The notes: generated by a model not told the origin, from the sequence alone. A stretch of DNA of 64,000 nt from Streptomyces sp. NBC_01429 (GCF_036231945.1 NZ_CP109599.1:4000501-4064500), one strand, 5' to 3'; shown: positions 49,462 to 58,579, counted from the first letter of the stretch. Translations and numbers: made by a program.

Positions 49462-51240
49462 TCAGCCGTTCTTGATGCGGTTGGTCAGCTCCGTGACCTG
49501 GTTGTAGATGGAGCGCCGCTCGGCCATCAGCGCGCGGATCTTCCGGTCGGCGTGCATCACCGTCGTATGGTCCCGGCCGCCGAACTGCGCGCCGATCTTC
49601 GGCAGCGAGAGATCGGTCAGCTCGCGGCAGAGGTACATCGCGATCTGGCGCGCCGTCACCAGCACCCGGCTCCGTGAGGAGCCGCAGAGGTCCTCCACCG
49701 TCAGCCCGAAGTAGTCGGCGGTCGCCGCCATGATCGCTCCCGCGGTGATCTCCGGGGCCGCGTCCTCGCCGCCCGGGATCAGATCCTTGAGCACGATCTC
49801 GGTGAGCCCGAGATCCACCGGCTGCCGGTTGAGCGAGGCGAACGCCGTGACCCGGATGAGCGCGCCCTCCAGCTCACGGATGTTGCGCGAGATCCGGGAG
49901 GCGATGAACTCCAGCACCTCCGGAGGAGCGTTCAGCTGCTCCTGCACCGCCTTCTTACGGAGGATGGCGATACGGGTCTCCAGCTCGGGCGGCTGCACAT
50001 CCGTGGTCAGCCCCCACTCGAACCGGTTGCGCAGCCGGTCCTCCAGGGTGATCAGCTGCTTGGGCGGCCGGTCCGAGGAGAGCACGATCTGCTTGTTGGC
50101 GTTGTGGAGCGTGTTGAACGTGTGGAAGAACTCCTCCTGCGTCGACTCCTTGCTCGCCAGGAACTGGATGTCGTCGACCAGGAGGATGTCGACATCGCGG
50201 TACCGCTTGCGGAAGGTGTCGCCCTTGCCGTCACGGATCGAGTTGATGAACTCGTTCGTGAACTCCTCGGAGCTGACGTACCGCACCCGCGTGCCGGGGT
50301 ACAGGCTCCGCGCGTAGTGCCCGATCGCGTGGAGCAGATGGGTCTTGCCGAGCCCGGACTCGCCGTAGATGAAGAGCGGGTTGTACGCCTTCGCCGGCGC
50401 CTCGGCGACGGCGACCGCCGCCGCGTGCGCGAACCGGTTGGACGCGCCGATGACGAAGGTGTCGAAGAGGTACTTGGGATTGAGCCGGGCCTGCGGCTCC
50501 CCGGGACCCGGCGCCGGCGCGGGCTGGGCGCCCAGCGGGCCGGGTGCTCCGCTGCGCGCGCGCCCCACGCTCTGTCCGCCGCCGTGCCGGGGCGCCGGCG
50601 GCTCCTGCGGATCGTGCGCGTCGTGCCGTTCGACGTGCCGATCGTACGGGGAGCGGTCCTGGCCCTGCGGCTGCCGGTAGTCGTGCTGGGGCTGCTGCGG
50701 GTGAGCGGTGGCGTACGGATCGCGGTCCTGGTAGCCGCCGAGCCGCGGCTGCTGCCAGGACAGGTCCTCCTGGGTCCGCGGCCAGGCGCCGGGGTCCGGG
50801 CGCTGCTGCTGGTAGTCCGGGTACGCGGGGCGTACCGAGGGCATCCCGTCGTCCTGCTGGCGGTGGCCGTAGCCGTCGTACCCGTCGTGCTGCCGCTGCT
50901 CGTCGTGGGACGGGCCCTGGTAGCGGTGCTGCTGGGGTACGGCGGGAGCCGGCGGCGTGGGCTCTCCGGCCGAGTCGTCGACCGTGATCGCGATCCTGAT
51001 GGGCCGGCCGCACTCGTGGCTCAGCGTCTCGCTGATGAGCGGTGCGAGCCGCCCCTCCAGGACGCGCTTGCCCCATTCGTTGGGGACGGCGAGCAGCGCG
51101 GTGTCGGCGACGAGGGCCAGTGGCTGGCAGCGTTCGATCCACTGCTTGTCCTTGGGCTCGACGCCCTGCTGGCCCTCTCTGAGGAGCTGCTCCAGCACTC
51201 GTGGCCACACTGCGGCAAGATCGGCAGGTACATCAGCCAC
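49462..51240 (-). CDS. dnaA: Chromosomal replication initiator DnaA
   Basis: A 592-residue initiator. Domain I (about 1-90) begins MADVPADLAAVWPRVLEQLL. Domain II is long, Gln/Pro/His-rich (about 95-240), as usual in Streptomyces. The AAA+ domain III has Walker A GESGLGKTHLL and Walker B LLVDDIQFL. Domain IV ends with the box-binding motif GGRDHTTVMHADRKI. GTG start at 51240. It is transcribed away from rpmH, with DnaA boxes in the shared upstream region. Confidence 0.98.
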   Translation of the reverse strand: MADVPADLAAVWPRVLEQLLREGQQGVEPKDKQWIERCQPLALVADTALLAVPNEWGKRVLEGRLAPLISETLSHECGRPIRIAITVDDSAGEPTPPAPAVPQQHRYQGPSHDEQRQHDGYDGYGHRQQDDGMPSVRPAYPDYQQQRPDPGAWPRTQEDLSWQQPRLGGYQDRDPYATAHPQQPQHDYRQPQGQDRSPYDRHVERHDAHDPQEPPAPRHGGGQSVGRARSGAPGPLGAQPAPAPGPGEPQARLNPKYLFDTFVIGASNRFAHAAAVAVAEAPAKAYNPLFIYGESGLGKTHLLHAIGHYARSLYPGTRVRYVSSEEFTNEFINSIRDGKGDTFRKRYRDVDILLVDDIQFLASKESTQEEFFHTFNTLHNANKQIVLSSDRPPKQLITLEDRLRNRFEWGLTTDVQPPELETRIAILRKKAVQEQLNAPPEVLEFIASRISRNIRELEGALIRVTAFASLNRQPVDLGLTEIVLKDLIPGGEDAAPEITAGAIMAATADYFGLTVEDLCGSSRSRVLVTARQIAMYLCRELTDLSLPKIGAQFGGRDHTTVMHADRKIRALMAERRSIYNQVTELTNRIKNG

Positions 51241-51602
51241 AGGGCACGCTCTCTCGCAGGTCCCACGAATGTGTGGTTCTCGGGACGGGGTGGGAAGACC
51301 GGCAGGAAAAGAATCCGGAGTTCAGCCAAGGTAGTCAGGCCGACCCGCGCGGTTCAAGTCGTTGTCCACAGCCTGTGCACAATGGCACCCGGCACGGAGC
51401 TGGTTTGACCGGATGGCGTAGCCGCGCGTACCGTGACCAGGTCGAGTTGTCGATGGCTGCTGCCGCCTGCCTCCGATGGGCAAAGATCACGAGCTGTGGT
51501 TGTGAAGCGGTGCACTAGGGCGTAATCGCGAGCTTCTCGTGGGCGCACGGTGACAGCCAGGCGATGTCCCGCCATCCACACATCATTTTCTGGAGCCCCC
51601 GA
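51241..51602. promoter_or_regulatory. dnaA-rpmH divergent promoter region with two DnaA boxes
   Basis: No gene is seen in these 362 bases. TTGTCCACA (51362-51370) and TGTGCACAA (51374-51382) face each other 3 bases apart. The same arrangement controls dnaA by feedback in Streptomyces lividans, so autoregulation is likely. Promoters for rpmH should lie to the right; I cannot place the boxes. Confidence 0.8.
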
Positions 51603-51740
51603 GTGAGCAAGCGCACCTTCCAGCCGAACAACCGTCGTCGCGCCAAGACCCACGGATTCCGACTGCGCATGCGTACCCGTGCCGGCCGCGCGATCCTGGC
51701 GACCCGCCGTGGCAAGGGTCGCGCCCGTCTGTCGGCCTGA
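51603..51740 (+). CDS. rpmH: 50S ribosomal protein L34
   Basis: A 45-residue, very basic ribosomal protein of the large subunit. MSKRTFQPNNRRRAKTHGF is the family start and GKGRARLSA the end. GTG start. It heads the rpmH-rnpA-yidD-yidC-jag-rsmG operon, the standard order near bacterial origins. Confidence 0.98.
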   Translation: MSKRTFQPNNRRRAKTHGFRLRMRTRAGRAILATRRGKGRARLSA

Positions 51741-51766
51741 TCGCCTGATAGCCAACAGGTCATGAC

Positions 51767-52138
51767 GTGCTGCCTACCGAGAATCGGCTGAGGCGGCGCG
51801 AGGATTTCGCGACCGCGGTACGCCGAGGACGCCGGGCTGGCCGCCCGCTTCTTGTCGTTCATCTACGCAGCGGTTCAACGGACCCGCACGCGCCTGGGGA
51901 GAGCGCTCCCCCGTCGCGTGCGGGTTTCGTCGTAAGCAAAGCCGTGGGTGGATCCGTCGTACGTAACGTGGTGAAGCGCAGGCTTCGCCATCTCATACGC
52001 GACCGACTCTCCGAGCTGCCCCCCGGTAGCCTGGTTGTCGTACGGGCGCTGCCCGGAGCGGGCGACGCCGATCATGCACAGCTGGCCCGAGACCTGGACG
52101 CCGCTTTCCGGCGGCTGCTGGGAGGGGGCGCGCGATGA
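51767..52138 (+). CDS. rnpA: Ribonuclease P protein component
   Basis: A 123-residue protein subunit that helps the M1 RNA cut tRNA 5' leaders. MLPTENRLRRREDFATAVRRG and VGGSVVRNVVKRRLRHLIRD (the RNR motif) are typical. GTG start 26 bases after rpmH. Its stop overlaps the yidD start. Confidence 0.97.
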   Translation: MLPTENRLRRREDFATAVRRGRRAGRPLLVVHLRSGSTDPHAPGESAPPSRAGFVVSKAVGGSVVRNVVKRRLRHLIRDRLSELPPGSLVVVRALPGAGDADHAQLARDLDAAFRRLLGGGAR

Positions 52139-52494
52139 AGTACCCGCTGCTGGCTCTGATCAAGCTGTACCAGTGGACGATCAGCCCGCTTCTCGGGCCT
52201 GTCTGCCGGTACTACCCGTCGTGTTCGCACTACGGATATACCGCCATCGACCGGCACGGCGCGGTGAAGGGCACGGCGCTGACCGCTTGGCGCATTCTGC
52301 GGTGCAATCCGTGGTCGCCGGGTGGTGTGGACCATGTCCCGCCGCGCAAACGCCCGCGCTGGCACGAACTGCTGCGCAACGCGTGGCGCAGCGATAAGGG
52401 CGGGCACTCCGCAGCTGGCGTGCCTTCCGGGGGATCAGCCCCCGACACCCCCAGTCCGGCCGCAGAGACTTCGCCCAATGCTCAAGGAGCCTGA
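52135..52494 (+). CDS. yidD: Membrane protein insertion efficiency factor YidD
   Basis: A 119-residue YidD protein with the family pattern LIKLYQWTISPLLGPVCRYY, PSCSHYGYTAIDRHG and LRCNPWSPGGVDHVP. It aids YidC-dependent membrane insertion. The C-terminal 35 residues are a variable Ser/Pro/Ala-rich tail. ATG start overlaps the rnpA stop. Confidence 0.95.
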   Translation: MKYPLLALIKLYQWTISPLLGPVCRYYPSCSHYGYTAIDRHGAVKGTALTAWRILRCNPWSPGGVDHVPPRKRPRWHELLRNAWRSDKGGHSAAGVPSGGSAPDTPSPAAETSPNAQGA

Positions 52495-52497
52495 TTA

Positions 52498-53781
52498 GTG
52501 GACACGATTGCCAGTCTGTTCAGTTTTATCACCACACCTGTTTCATGGGTCATCGTCCAGTTCCACTCGCTGTACGGGATGATCTTCGGCCCTGACACGG
52601 GCTGGGCCTGGGGACTGTCCATCGTGTCCCTGGTGGTGCTGATCCGGATCTGCCTGATCCCGCTCTTCGTGAAGCAGATCAAGTCGACCCGCAACATGCA
52701 GGTGCTCCAGCCGAAGATGAAGGCGATCCAGGAGCGCTACAAGAACGACAAGCAGCGTCAGTCCGAAGAGATGATGAAGCTGTACAAGGAGACGGGTACC
52801 AACCCGCTCTCCTCGTGTCTGCCCATCCTGGCGCAGTCGCCGTTCTTCTTCGCGCTGTACCACGTGCTCTCCAGCATCGCCAACGGCAAGACCATCGGCG
52901 TGATCAACCAGGGCCTGCTCGACAGCGCGCGCCAGGCACACATCTTCGGCGCCCCGCTGGCCGCGAAGTTCACGGACAGCAGCGACAAGGTCGCCTCCCT
53001 GAACTCCTCGCTGACCGATGTGCGTGTGGTCACCGCGATCATGATCATCATGATGTCGGCGTCGCAGTTCTACACGCAGCGCCAGCTGATGACGAAGAAC
53101 GTCGACCTGACGGTCAAGACGCCGTACATGCAGCAGCAGAAGATGCTGATGTACATCTTCCCGCTGATCTTCGCCGTCACGGGCATCAACTTCCCCGTGG
53201 GTGTGCTCGTCTACTGGCTGACCACCAACGTGTGGACCATGGGCCAGCAGATGTACGTGATCAACCAGAACCCGACTCCGGGCAGCAAGGCCCAGGACCA
53301 GTACCTCACGCGGCTGGTGAAGAACATCACCACGCACAGCGAGGTGCGCTCCCGTCGGAAGCGCACGATCGTCCAGGCGATCGTGGCCAAGGGCCCGGAC
53401 CGTAACGACAACGAGCGCAAGTTCGTCATGAGCCTGGCCAAGGTGGGCCTGGCCCCGCAGGCCGACGGCACGGTCATCAAGAGCGACACCGCGGCCGCCG
53501 AGGCCGAGGCCGGCGGCGGGCAGAAGCGGCAGCAGCCGAAGCGTCTGACCAAGTCGCAGCGCCAGGCGGCCGCCCAGCTGGCCGCTGAGAAGCCGGACGA
53601 GGCCAAGGACTCCGAGGCCCCCGGTGAGCCGGCGAAGACCTCGTTGCAGAAGAAGGACGAGCCGCAGGACCCCAAGTCCACGCCGTCGGACCGGCCCGCC
53701 GCCGGTGCCACGCGCCAAAAAGCCAAGTCGTCGGGGCAGCGCAAGGGTCAGCAGCGGCCCAAGCACCCGTCCAAGAAGTAA
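52498..53781 (+). CDS. yidC: Membrane insertase YidC
   Basis: A 427-residue YidC/Oxa1-type insertase. The five membrane segments include WAWGLSIVSLVVLIRICLIP and QKMLMYIFPLIFAVTGINFP. The hydrophilic-groove Arg is in IKSTRNMQVLQPKM. The long C-terminal tail is Lys/Ala/Glu-rich (about residues 330-427), suited to ribosome contact. GTG start 3 bases after yidD. Confidence 0.97.
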   Translation: MDTIASLFSFITTPVSWVIVQFHSLYGMIFGPDTGWAWGLSIVSLVVLIRICLIPLFVKQIKSTRNMQVLQPKMKAIQERYKNDKQRQSEEMMKLYKETGTNPLSSCLPILAQSPFFFALYHVLSSIANGKTIGVINQGLLDSARQAHIFGAPLAAKFTDSSDKVASLNSSLTDVRVVTAIMIIMMSASQFYTQRQLMTKNVDLTVKTPYMQQQKMLMYIFPLIFAVTGINFPVGVLVYWLTTNVWTMGQQMYVINQNPTPGSKAQDQYLTRLVKNITTHSEVRSRRKRTIVQAIVAKGPDRNDNERKFVMSLAKVGLAPQADGTVIKSDTAAAEAEAGGGQKRQQPKRLTKSQRQAAAQLAAEKPDEAKDSEAPGEPAKTSLQKKDEPQDPKSTPSDRPAAGATRQKAKSSGQRKGQQRPKHPSKK

Positions 53782-53795
53782 AAAGGAGTCCATCC

Positions 53796-54311
53796 GTGAC
53801 GGAAGGCACCATCTCCGCCGCCGCCCCCGCCGAAGAGGGCGACACCCTGACCCGCCTGGAGCAGGAAGGGGAGATCGCGGCCGACTACCTCGAGGGTCTG
53901 CTCGATATCGCTGATCTCGACGGCGATATCGACATGGACGTCGAGGCGGACCGGGCCGCGGTTTCGATCATCAGCGATTCCGGACGGGATCTGCAGAAGC
54001 TTGTGGGTCGTGACGGGGAGGTGCTGGAGGCACTTCAGGAGCTGACGCGCCTGGCCGTGCACCGTGAGACCGGGGACCGTAGCCGTCTCATGCTGGACAT
54101 CGCCGGTTTCCGGGCGAAGAAGCGCACCGAACTCGCCGAGCTGGGGGCCAAGGCCGCGGACGAGGTGAAGAGCACCGGTGAGCCGGTGAAGCTGAACCCG
54201 ATGACGCCCTTCGAGCGGAAGGTCGTGCACGACGCGGTCGCGGCCGCGGGCCTGCGCAGCGAATCGGAGGGCGAGGAGCCTCAGCGCTTCGTCGTGGTGC
54301 TCCCTGCCTGA
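53796..54311 (+). CDS. jag: Jag/KhpB RNA-binding protein
   Basis: A 171-residue protein with a KH domain (ISDSGRDLQKLVGRDGEVLEAL, including the GRDGE loop) and a C-terminal R3H domain (LNPMTPFERKVVHDAVAA). It lacks the N-terminal Jag domain found in Firmicutes, as usual for actinomycetes. It binds RNA and, in other bacteria, affects division and cell-wall synthesis. It is the natural partner gene of yidC. Confidence 0.94.
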   Translation: MTEGTISAAAPAEEGDTLTRLEQEGEIAADYLEGLLDIADLDGDIDMDVEADRAAVSIISDSGRDLQKLVGRDGEVLEALQELTRLAVHRETGDRSRLMLDIAGFRAKKRTELAELGAKAADEVKSTGEPVKLNPMTPFERKVVHDAVAAAGLRSESEGEEPQRFVVVLPA

Positions 54312-54325
54312 GCGGTCCAACGTTT

Positions 54326-54356
54326 TCGGCCCCGTCTGTTGTGCAGGCGGGGCCGA
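54326..54356 (+). terminator. Terminator after jag
   Basis: TCGGCCCCGTCTG and CAGGCGGGGCCGA pair with one G-T around a 5-base loop, 15 bases after the jag stop, followed by a short T-rich stretch. It separates jag from rsmG. Confidence 0.8.
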
Positions 54357-54414
54357 TCTTTGTCAGCCTGATAGTCAGCCACCCATCGGTGGTTCGGTAT
54401 GGAAGGACGGTTCC

Positions 54415-55131
54415 GTGACGGAGGCAGCAGAGCTTCCCCCCGCACCGGACGAGGCACGCACGGTATTCGGTGAGTTCTTTCCGGAAGCTGTCCGCTACGC
54501 GGAGCTGCTGGCGGACGCGGGGGTCAAGCGAGGTCTGATCGGTCCACGTGAGGTGCCACGGCTGTGGGAGCGGCATCTGCTGAACTGTGCGGTGCTCTCG
54601 GAGGTCGTTCCCGAGGGCGTGACGGTCTGCGATGTCGGCTCGGGCGCGGGGCTGCCGGGTATACCGCTGGCGCTGGTGCGGCCCGACCTGAAGATCACCT
54701 TGCTGGAGCCGCTGCTGCGGCGGACGAACTTTCTCCAGGAAGTGGTCGAGCTGCTCGGCCTGGACCATGTGACGGTGGTGCGTGGCCGCGCCGAGGAGGT
54801 CCTCGGGACGCTCCAGCCGGTGCATGTGGTGACGGCGCGGGCGGTGGCACCCCTGGACCGCCTGGCGGGCTGGGGAGTGCCCCTGCTGCGTCCCTACGGA
54901 GAGATGCTGGCGCTCAAGGGCGATACGGCGGAGGAGGAGATCAAGGGGGCTCGCGCGGCGCTGAGCAAGCTCGGTGTGGTCGAGACCTCGGTGCTCCAGG
55001 TCGGAGAGGGCATCGTGGACCCGCTGGCCACCGTGGTACGGGTGGAGGTGGGCGAGAGTCCGGGCGGGGTGAGGTTCGCGACGAAGCGGGCCAAGGCCGC
55101 TCAGGTCGGCCGTGCGCGACGCCGCCGTTGA
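54415..55131 (+). CDS. rsmG: 16S rRNA (guanine527-N7)-methyltransferase RsmG
   Basis: A 238-residue SAM-dependent methyltransferase that modifies G527 in 16S rRNA. RLWERHLLNCAVLSE, the SAM motif VCDVGSGAGLPGIPLAL and the late ARAVAPLDRLAGW are diagnostic. Loss of this enzyme gives low-level streptomycin resistance and raised antibiotic production in Streptomyces; here it looks intact. GTG start. Confidence 0.97.
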   Translation: MTEAAELPPAPDEARTVFGEFFPEAVRYAELLADAGVKRGLIGPREVPRLWERHLLNCAVLSEVVPEGVTVCDVGSGAGLPGIPLALVRPDLKITLLEPLLRRTNFLQEVVELLGLDHVTVVRGRAEEVLGTLQPVHVVTARAVAPLDRLAGWGVPLLRPYGEMLALKGDTAEEEIKGARAALSKLGVVETSVLQVGEGIVDPLATVVRVEVGESPGGVRFATKRAKAAQVGRARRRR

Positions 55132-55233
55132 GCCGTACAGTCCGTACTGCCTATCAGTGATGCTCCATACAAGCTGCCATACCTACGCATTGCGGAGTGT
55201 CGTGACGACCTAGCCCTGTGGCCCGTGCATCGT

Positions 55234-55247
55234 GTTTCACGTGAAAC
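55234..55247. other. parS centromere site 1
   Basis: Perfect 14-bp palindrome GTTTCACGTGAAAC in the rsmG-parA intergenic region. ParB binds parS and spreads to form the segregation complex near oriC. Confidence 0.95.
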
Positions 55248-55396
55248 GTCGCTCACTGCTCCAGGGCATCATCGGCCGTGGCCGCGCGGCTGCCACACCG
55301 CGCGGCCGAAAGCCCCTCGTCAGGGGGGCGAGGTTTTCCACAACGGTGGATTCGTCCACAGAACCAAGGGCCTCGCTGGTTCACGACCCCGAAAGC

Positions 55397-56473
55397 ATGG
55401 CAGGCTCTGTCCATTGCGAGTCTGAAGTCGAGGAGAGTGAATCCTTGCGGTCCGACGCCAACATCGCGGGACCGATGACCGATCCGGTCCCCGGTCCCCG
55501 CACCGAGTCGGCGGGGGAGGATGTTTCACGTGAAACACCGCCCCCGATGGACGACACCCCCATTGGCCGTGCTGCCCAGCTGGCGGTGGAGGCACTGGGC
55601 CGCGCCGGTGAGGGAATGCCCCGCCCCGAGCAGACGCGTGTCATGGTCGTCGCCAATCAGAAGGGCGGCGTAGGGAAGACCACCACCACGGTCAACCTCG
55701 CCGCCTCCCTCGCGCTCCATGGAGCGCGAGTGCTGGTGGTCGACCTCGATCCACAGGGCAACGCCTCCACGGCGCTCGGGATCGACCATCATGCCGAAGT
55801 CCCCTCGATCTATGACGTCCTGGTGGAGAGCAAGCCGCTCTCCGAGGTGGTCCAGCCTGTGCCGGACGTCGAAGGTCTCTTCTGTGCCCCGGCCACCATC
55901 GATCTCGCCGGTGCGGAGATCGAGTTGGTGTCGCTGGTGGCACGGGAGAGCCGGCTACAGCGGGCGATCGAAGCGTATGAGCAGCCGTTGGACTACATCC
56001 TCATCGACTGCCCGCCCTCGCTCGGCCTGCTGACCGTCAATGCGATGGTCGCCGGAGCAGAGGTCCTCATCCCCATCCAGTGCGAGTACTACGCGCTGGA
56101 GGGGCTGGGACAGCTGCTGCGGAATGTCGAACTGGTCCGCGGACACCTCAACCCCACACTGCACGTGTCGACCATCCTGCTCACCATGTACGACGGCAGG
56201 ACCCGACTCGCTTCACAGGTGGCGGACGAGGTGCGGAGCCACTTCGGCAAGGAGGTGCTGCGGACGAGTATTCCTCGGTCCGTACGCATCTCGGAGGCAC
56301 CGAGCTATGGCCAGACGGTGCTCACGTATGACCCGGGATCCAGTGGATCCCTCTCGTACCTCGAAGCCGCCCGTGAGATCGCGTTGCGGGGGGTCGGGGT
56401 GCATTACGACGCCCAGCAGGCGCATGTGGGCAGCCAGAACAGTCAGCAGAGTATGTCGGAGGGGATCCAGTGA
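55397..56473 (+). CDS. parA: Chromosome partitioning ATPase ParA
   Basis: A 358-residue Walker-type ATPase. The deviant Walker A is NQKGGVGKTTTTVNLAA, motif A' is VVDLDPQGNAST and Walker B is YILIDCPPSLG. ParA moves ParB-parS complexes and, in Streptomyces hyphae, anchors the origin at the tip. The start is uncertain: I chose ATG 55397; the frame is open up to 55232 through parS 1, and TTG at about 55445 has a better GAGGAG. A second parS lies inside the 5' part. The stop overlaps the parB start (GTGA). Confidence 0.95.
   Translation: MAGSVHCESEVEESESLRSDANIAGPMTDPVPGPRTESAGEDVSRETPPPMDDTPIGRAAQLAVEALGRAGEGMPRPEQTRVMVVANQKGGVGKTTTTVNLAASLALHGARVLVVDLDPQGNASTALGIDHHAEVPSIYDVLVESKPLSEVVQPVPDVEGLFCAPATIDLAGAEIELVSLVARESRLQRAIEAYEQPLDYILIDCPPSLGLLTVNAMVAGAEVLIPIQCEYYALEGLGQLLRNVELVRGHLNPTLHVSTILLTMYDGRTRLASQVADEVRSHFGKEVLRTSIPRSVRISEAPSYGQTVLTYDPGSSGSLSYLEAAREIALRGVGVHYDAQQAHVGSQNSQQSMSEGIQ
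55523..55536. other. parS centromere site 2 (inside parA)
   Basis: Perfect GTTTCACGTGAAAC within the 5' coding part of parA, read as Val-Ser-Arg-Glu-Thr. Confidence 0.95.
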
Positions 56474-57579
56474 GCGAGCGACGTAGAGGCCTGGGACGTG
56501 GGCTCGGTGCGCTGATTCCTGCCGCTCCGCAGGAGAAGCAGGTGCCCTCCCCCGGAGTGGCCACGGCCTCTTCCGGAGCGGCAGCACCGGTGCTGATCGC
56601 CGAGCGGGATATGGCGTCCGAGAAGGTGCGTTCGTTGCCGCAGGCGGCTTCGTCACCGGAGACGGAGCCAGTGGTGCCGGAGTACGGAGCGGTGGCCGAG
56701 CCGGAGCTGGCGACGACGGGCGGGGCGTACTTCGCCGAGGTACCGATCGATGCGATCACGCCCAACCCGAGGCAGCCCCGTGAGGTGTTCGACGAGGACG
56801 CACTCGCCGAACTGATCACTTCCATCAAGGAAGTGGGGCTCCTCCAGCCCGTGGTCGTACGGCAGGTGGCGCCGGAGCGCTATGAGCTGATCATGGGCGA
56901 GCGGCGCTGGAGGGCATGCAGGGAAGCCGGACTGGAGCGAATTCCGGCGATCGTCCGCGCCACGGACGACGAGAAGCTGTTGCTCGACGCGTTGCTGGAG
57001 AACCTGCACCGCGCCCAGCTGAACCCGCTGGAAGAGGCAGCCGCCTACGACCAGTTGCTCAAGGACTTCAACTGCACGCACGACCAGTTGGCCGACCGGA
57101 TCGGACGCTCGCGTCCGCAGGTCTCCAACACCCTGCGGTTGCTGCGGCTCTCTCCCCCTGTCCAGCGCAGGGTGGCCGCCGGGGTGCTCTCGGCCGGTCA
57201 TGCGCGGGCGCTGCTCTCGGTGGAGGGTTCCGAGGAGCAGGACCGGCTGGCACATCGCATCGTGGCCGAAGGGCTCTCGGTGCGGGCCGTCGAGGAGATC
57301 GTGACCTTGATGGGCTCTCGTCCCGAGGCCACTCCCAAGTCCAAGGGACCCCGGGCGGGCGCGCGGCTCTCGCCGGCGCTGGGCGATCTGGCATCGCGCC
57401 TCTCGGACCGCTTCGAGACCCGGGTAAAGGTCGACCTGGGGCAGAAGAAGGGAAAGATCGTGGTCGAGTTCGCCTCGATGGACGATCTGGAGCGCATTCT
57501 CGGCACCCTCGCTCCCGGCGAGGGGCGCGTCCTGGAGAAGAGCCTCAGCGAGGATTCAGCGGAGGATGACGAGAGCTGA
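56470..57579 (+). CDS. parB: Chromosome partitioning protein ParB
   Basis: A 369-residue ParB CTPase/DNA-binding protein. The start has RRGLGRGLGALIP. The N-terminal domain has the ITPNPRQPREVF box and the CTP-binding MGERRWRACREAG (GERR). The HTH is TQDQLADRIGRSRPQVSN-like (HDQLADRIGRSRPQVSNTLR). The C-terminal dimer domain ends before LEKSLSEDSA. It binds the four parS sites of this window. Confidence 0.97.
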   Translation: MSERRRGLGRGLGALIPAAPQEKQVPSPGVATASSGAAAPVLIAERDMASEKVRSLPQAASSPETEPVVPEYGAVAEPELATTGGAYFAEVPIDAITPNPRQPREVFDEDALAELITSIKEVGLLQPVVVRQVAPERYELIMGERRWRACREAGLERIPAIVRATDDEKLLLDALLENLHRAQLNPLEEAAAYDQLLKDFNCTHDQLADRIGRSRPQVSNTLRLLRLSPPVQRRVAAGVLSAGHARALLSVEGSEEQDRLAHRIVAEGLSVRAVEEIVTLMGSRPEATPKSKGPRAGARLSPALGDLASRLSDRFETRVKVDLGQKKGKIVVEFASMDDLERILGTLAPGEGRVLEKSLSEDSAEDDES

Positions 57580-57596
57580 CGCTCTCTCACCGTCCC

Positions 57597-57639
57597 AGGG
57601 CGGGCCGTGTTCCACAATGACCGGAACACAGCCCGCCCT
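57597..57639 (+). terminator. Terminator after parB
   Basis: A 17-bp stem with a single mismatch (AGGGCGGGC...GTGTTCC against GGAACAC...GCCCGCCCT) and a 9-base loop, starting 18 bases after the parB stop and followed by TTTG. Confidence 0.85.
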
Positions 57640-57736
57640 TTGCTGTCTCTCGGTATGCCACGTGGCTCTGGGTGGATACGATGCGATCTGGTACGGCGCA
57701 TCCACCTCGATCCACCTCCAAAGGAGCCAAAGGGCC

Positions 57737-57994
57737 ATGCGATCGGTGAGCCGCAGCCAACTGGTGTCAGCTGGACTGGGCCTTGGCGTGCTCGGCGGCT
57801 TTGTGGCGAGTCTGCTTCGGGAACGCAGTGTGCTGGCCGCCGCCCGTGGTGCGGCAGGTGAGGGAAGTGAGGAACAGCCTCCATGGGGCGTCGGCTCGTA
57901 CCGCTCACGCCGGACAACCTTCCGGACCTCCCCGAGCGCTGTCATTCGTGTGTCTTCTGGGAGCTTGATCCGGTCAGCGGAGAAGCCGCGGTAA
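57737..57994 (+). CDS. Small possible membrane protein, overlapping
   Basis: A frame of 85 residues with AAGGAG 10 bases before its ATG. It has a hydrophobic segment (QLVSAGLGLGVLGGFVASLL) then a charged tail. Its second half overlaps the acetyltransferase gene in another frame, where codon bias favours the acetyltransferase. It could be a genuine small membrane protein or just a leader of the next gene. I cannot identify it. Confidence 0.35.
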   Translation: MRSVSRSQLVSAGLGLGVLGGFVASLLRERSVLAAARGAAGEGSEEQPPWGVGSYRSRRTTFRTSPSAVIRVSSGSLIRSAEKPR

Positions 57995-58500
57995 AAGCCG
58001 GCAGAGCGGCGGCGCAGAAAGAGGCGTGGATCTCGGCGGTCCTGCTGGAGTGGGGATCTTGCGGCCGGGTGGTCTATGTCGATGAGGTACCGGTCGGCTT
58101 CGTCCTCTACGCGCCGCCGGCCTATGTGCCCAGAGCCATGGCGTTTCCCACCAGCCCCGTCTCCCCGGACGCGGTCCAGTTGATGACGGGCTGGATCATG
58201 CCCCGCTATCAGGGTCAGGGGCTCGGCCGCGTGATGGTGCAGACCGTGGCCAAGGATCTGCTGCGCCGGGAGTTCAAGGCCGTAGAAGCATTCGGAGACG
58301 CGCGGTGGCGCGAGCCGTCCTGTGTGCTTCCCGCCGACCATCTGCGGGCGGTGGGCTTCAAGACCGTACGACCGCATCCGAGGTACCCACGGCTGCGGTT
58401 GGAGCTACGGACCACGCTCTCCTGGAAGGAAGACATGGAGCTGGCCCTCGACCGGCTTCTGGGCGCGGTGAAGAAGGAACCGGTGCCGCGTCCGCTGTGA
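57883..58500 (+). CDS. GNAT-family N-acetyltransferase
   Basis: A 205-residue GNAT-fold acetyltransferase with the CoA-binding motif MPRYQGQGLGRVMVQTVAKD (Q-x-x-G-x-G/A) and the beta-strand VDEVPVGFVLYAPPAYV. It transfers acetyl from acetyl-CoA to an unknown amine. A similar gene stands between parB and trxA in other Streptomyces. The ATG at 57883 fits the fold start. Confidence 0.88.
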   Translation: MGRRLVPLTPDNLPDLPERCHSCVFWELDPVSGEAAVKAGRAAAQKEAWISAVLLEWGSCGRVVYVDEVPVGFVLYAPPAYVPRAMAFPTSPVSPDAVQLMTGWIMPRYQGQGLGRVMVQTVAKDLLRREFKAVEAFGDARWREPSCVLPADHLRAVGFKTVRPHPRYPRLRLELRTTLSWKEDMELALDRLLGAVKKEPVPRPL

Positions 58501-58525
58501 GGTCCACGGCGCTCTGTGGAATGAG

Positions 58526-58561
58526 AAACGGGTCCACCCCCGACAGGGGGTGGACCCGTTT
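58526..58561. terminator. Bidirectional terminator overlapping parS
   Basis: A perfect 16-bp stem (58526-58541 with 58546-58561) and 4-base loop between the convergent acetyltransferase and trxA genes. The A and T runs at its ends suit both directions. Its last 4 bases are the first 4 of parS 3. Confidence 0.9.
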
Positions 58562-58571
58562 CACGTGAAAC
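58558..58571. other. parS centromere site 3
   Basis: Perfect GTTTCACGTGAAAC between convergent genes, overlapping the end of the terminator stem by 4 bases. Confidence 0.95.
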
Positions 58572-58579
58572 ATCGAGAG

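Noticed and set aside
55232..55396. parA start at GTG 55232
   Set aside because: It would put parS 1 in the coding sequence and add 55 residues unlike ParA; the downstream start is more likely, though not proven.
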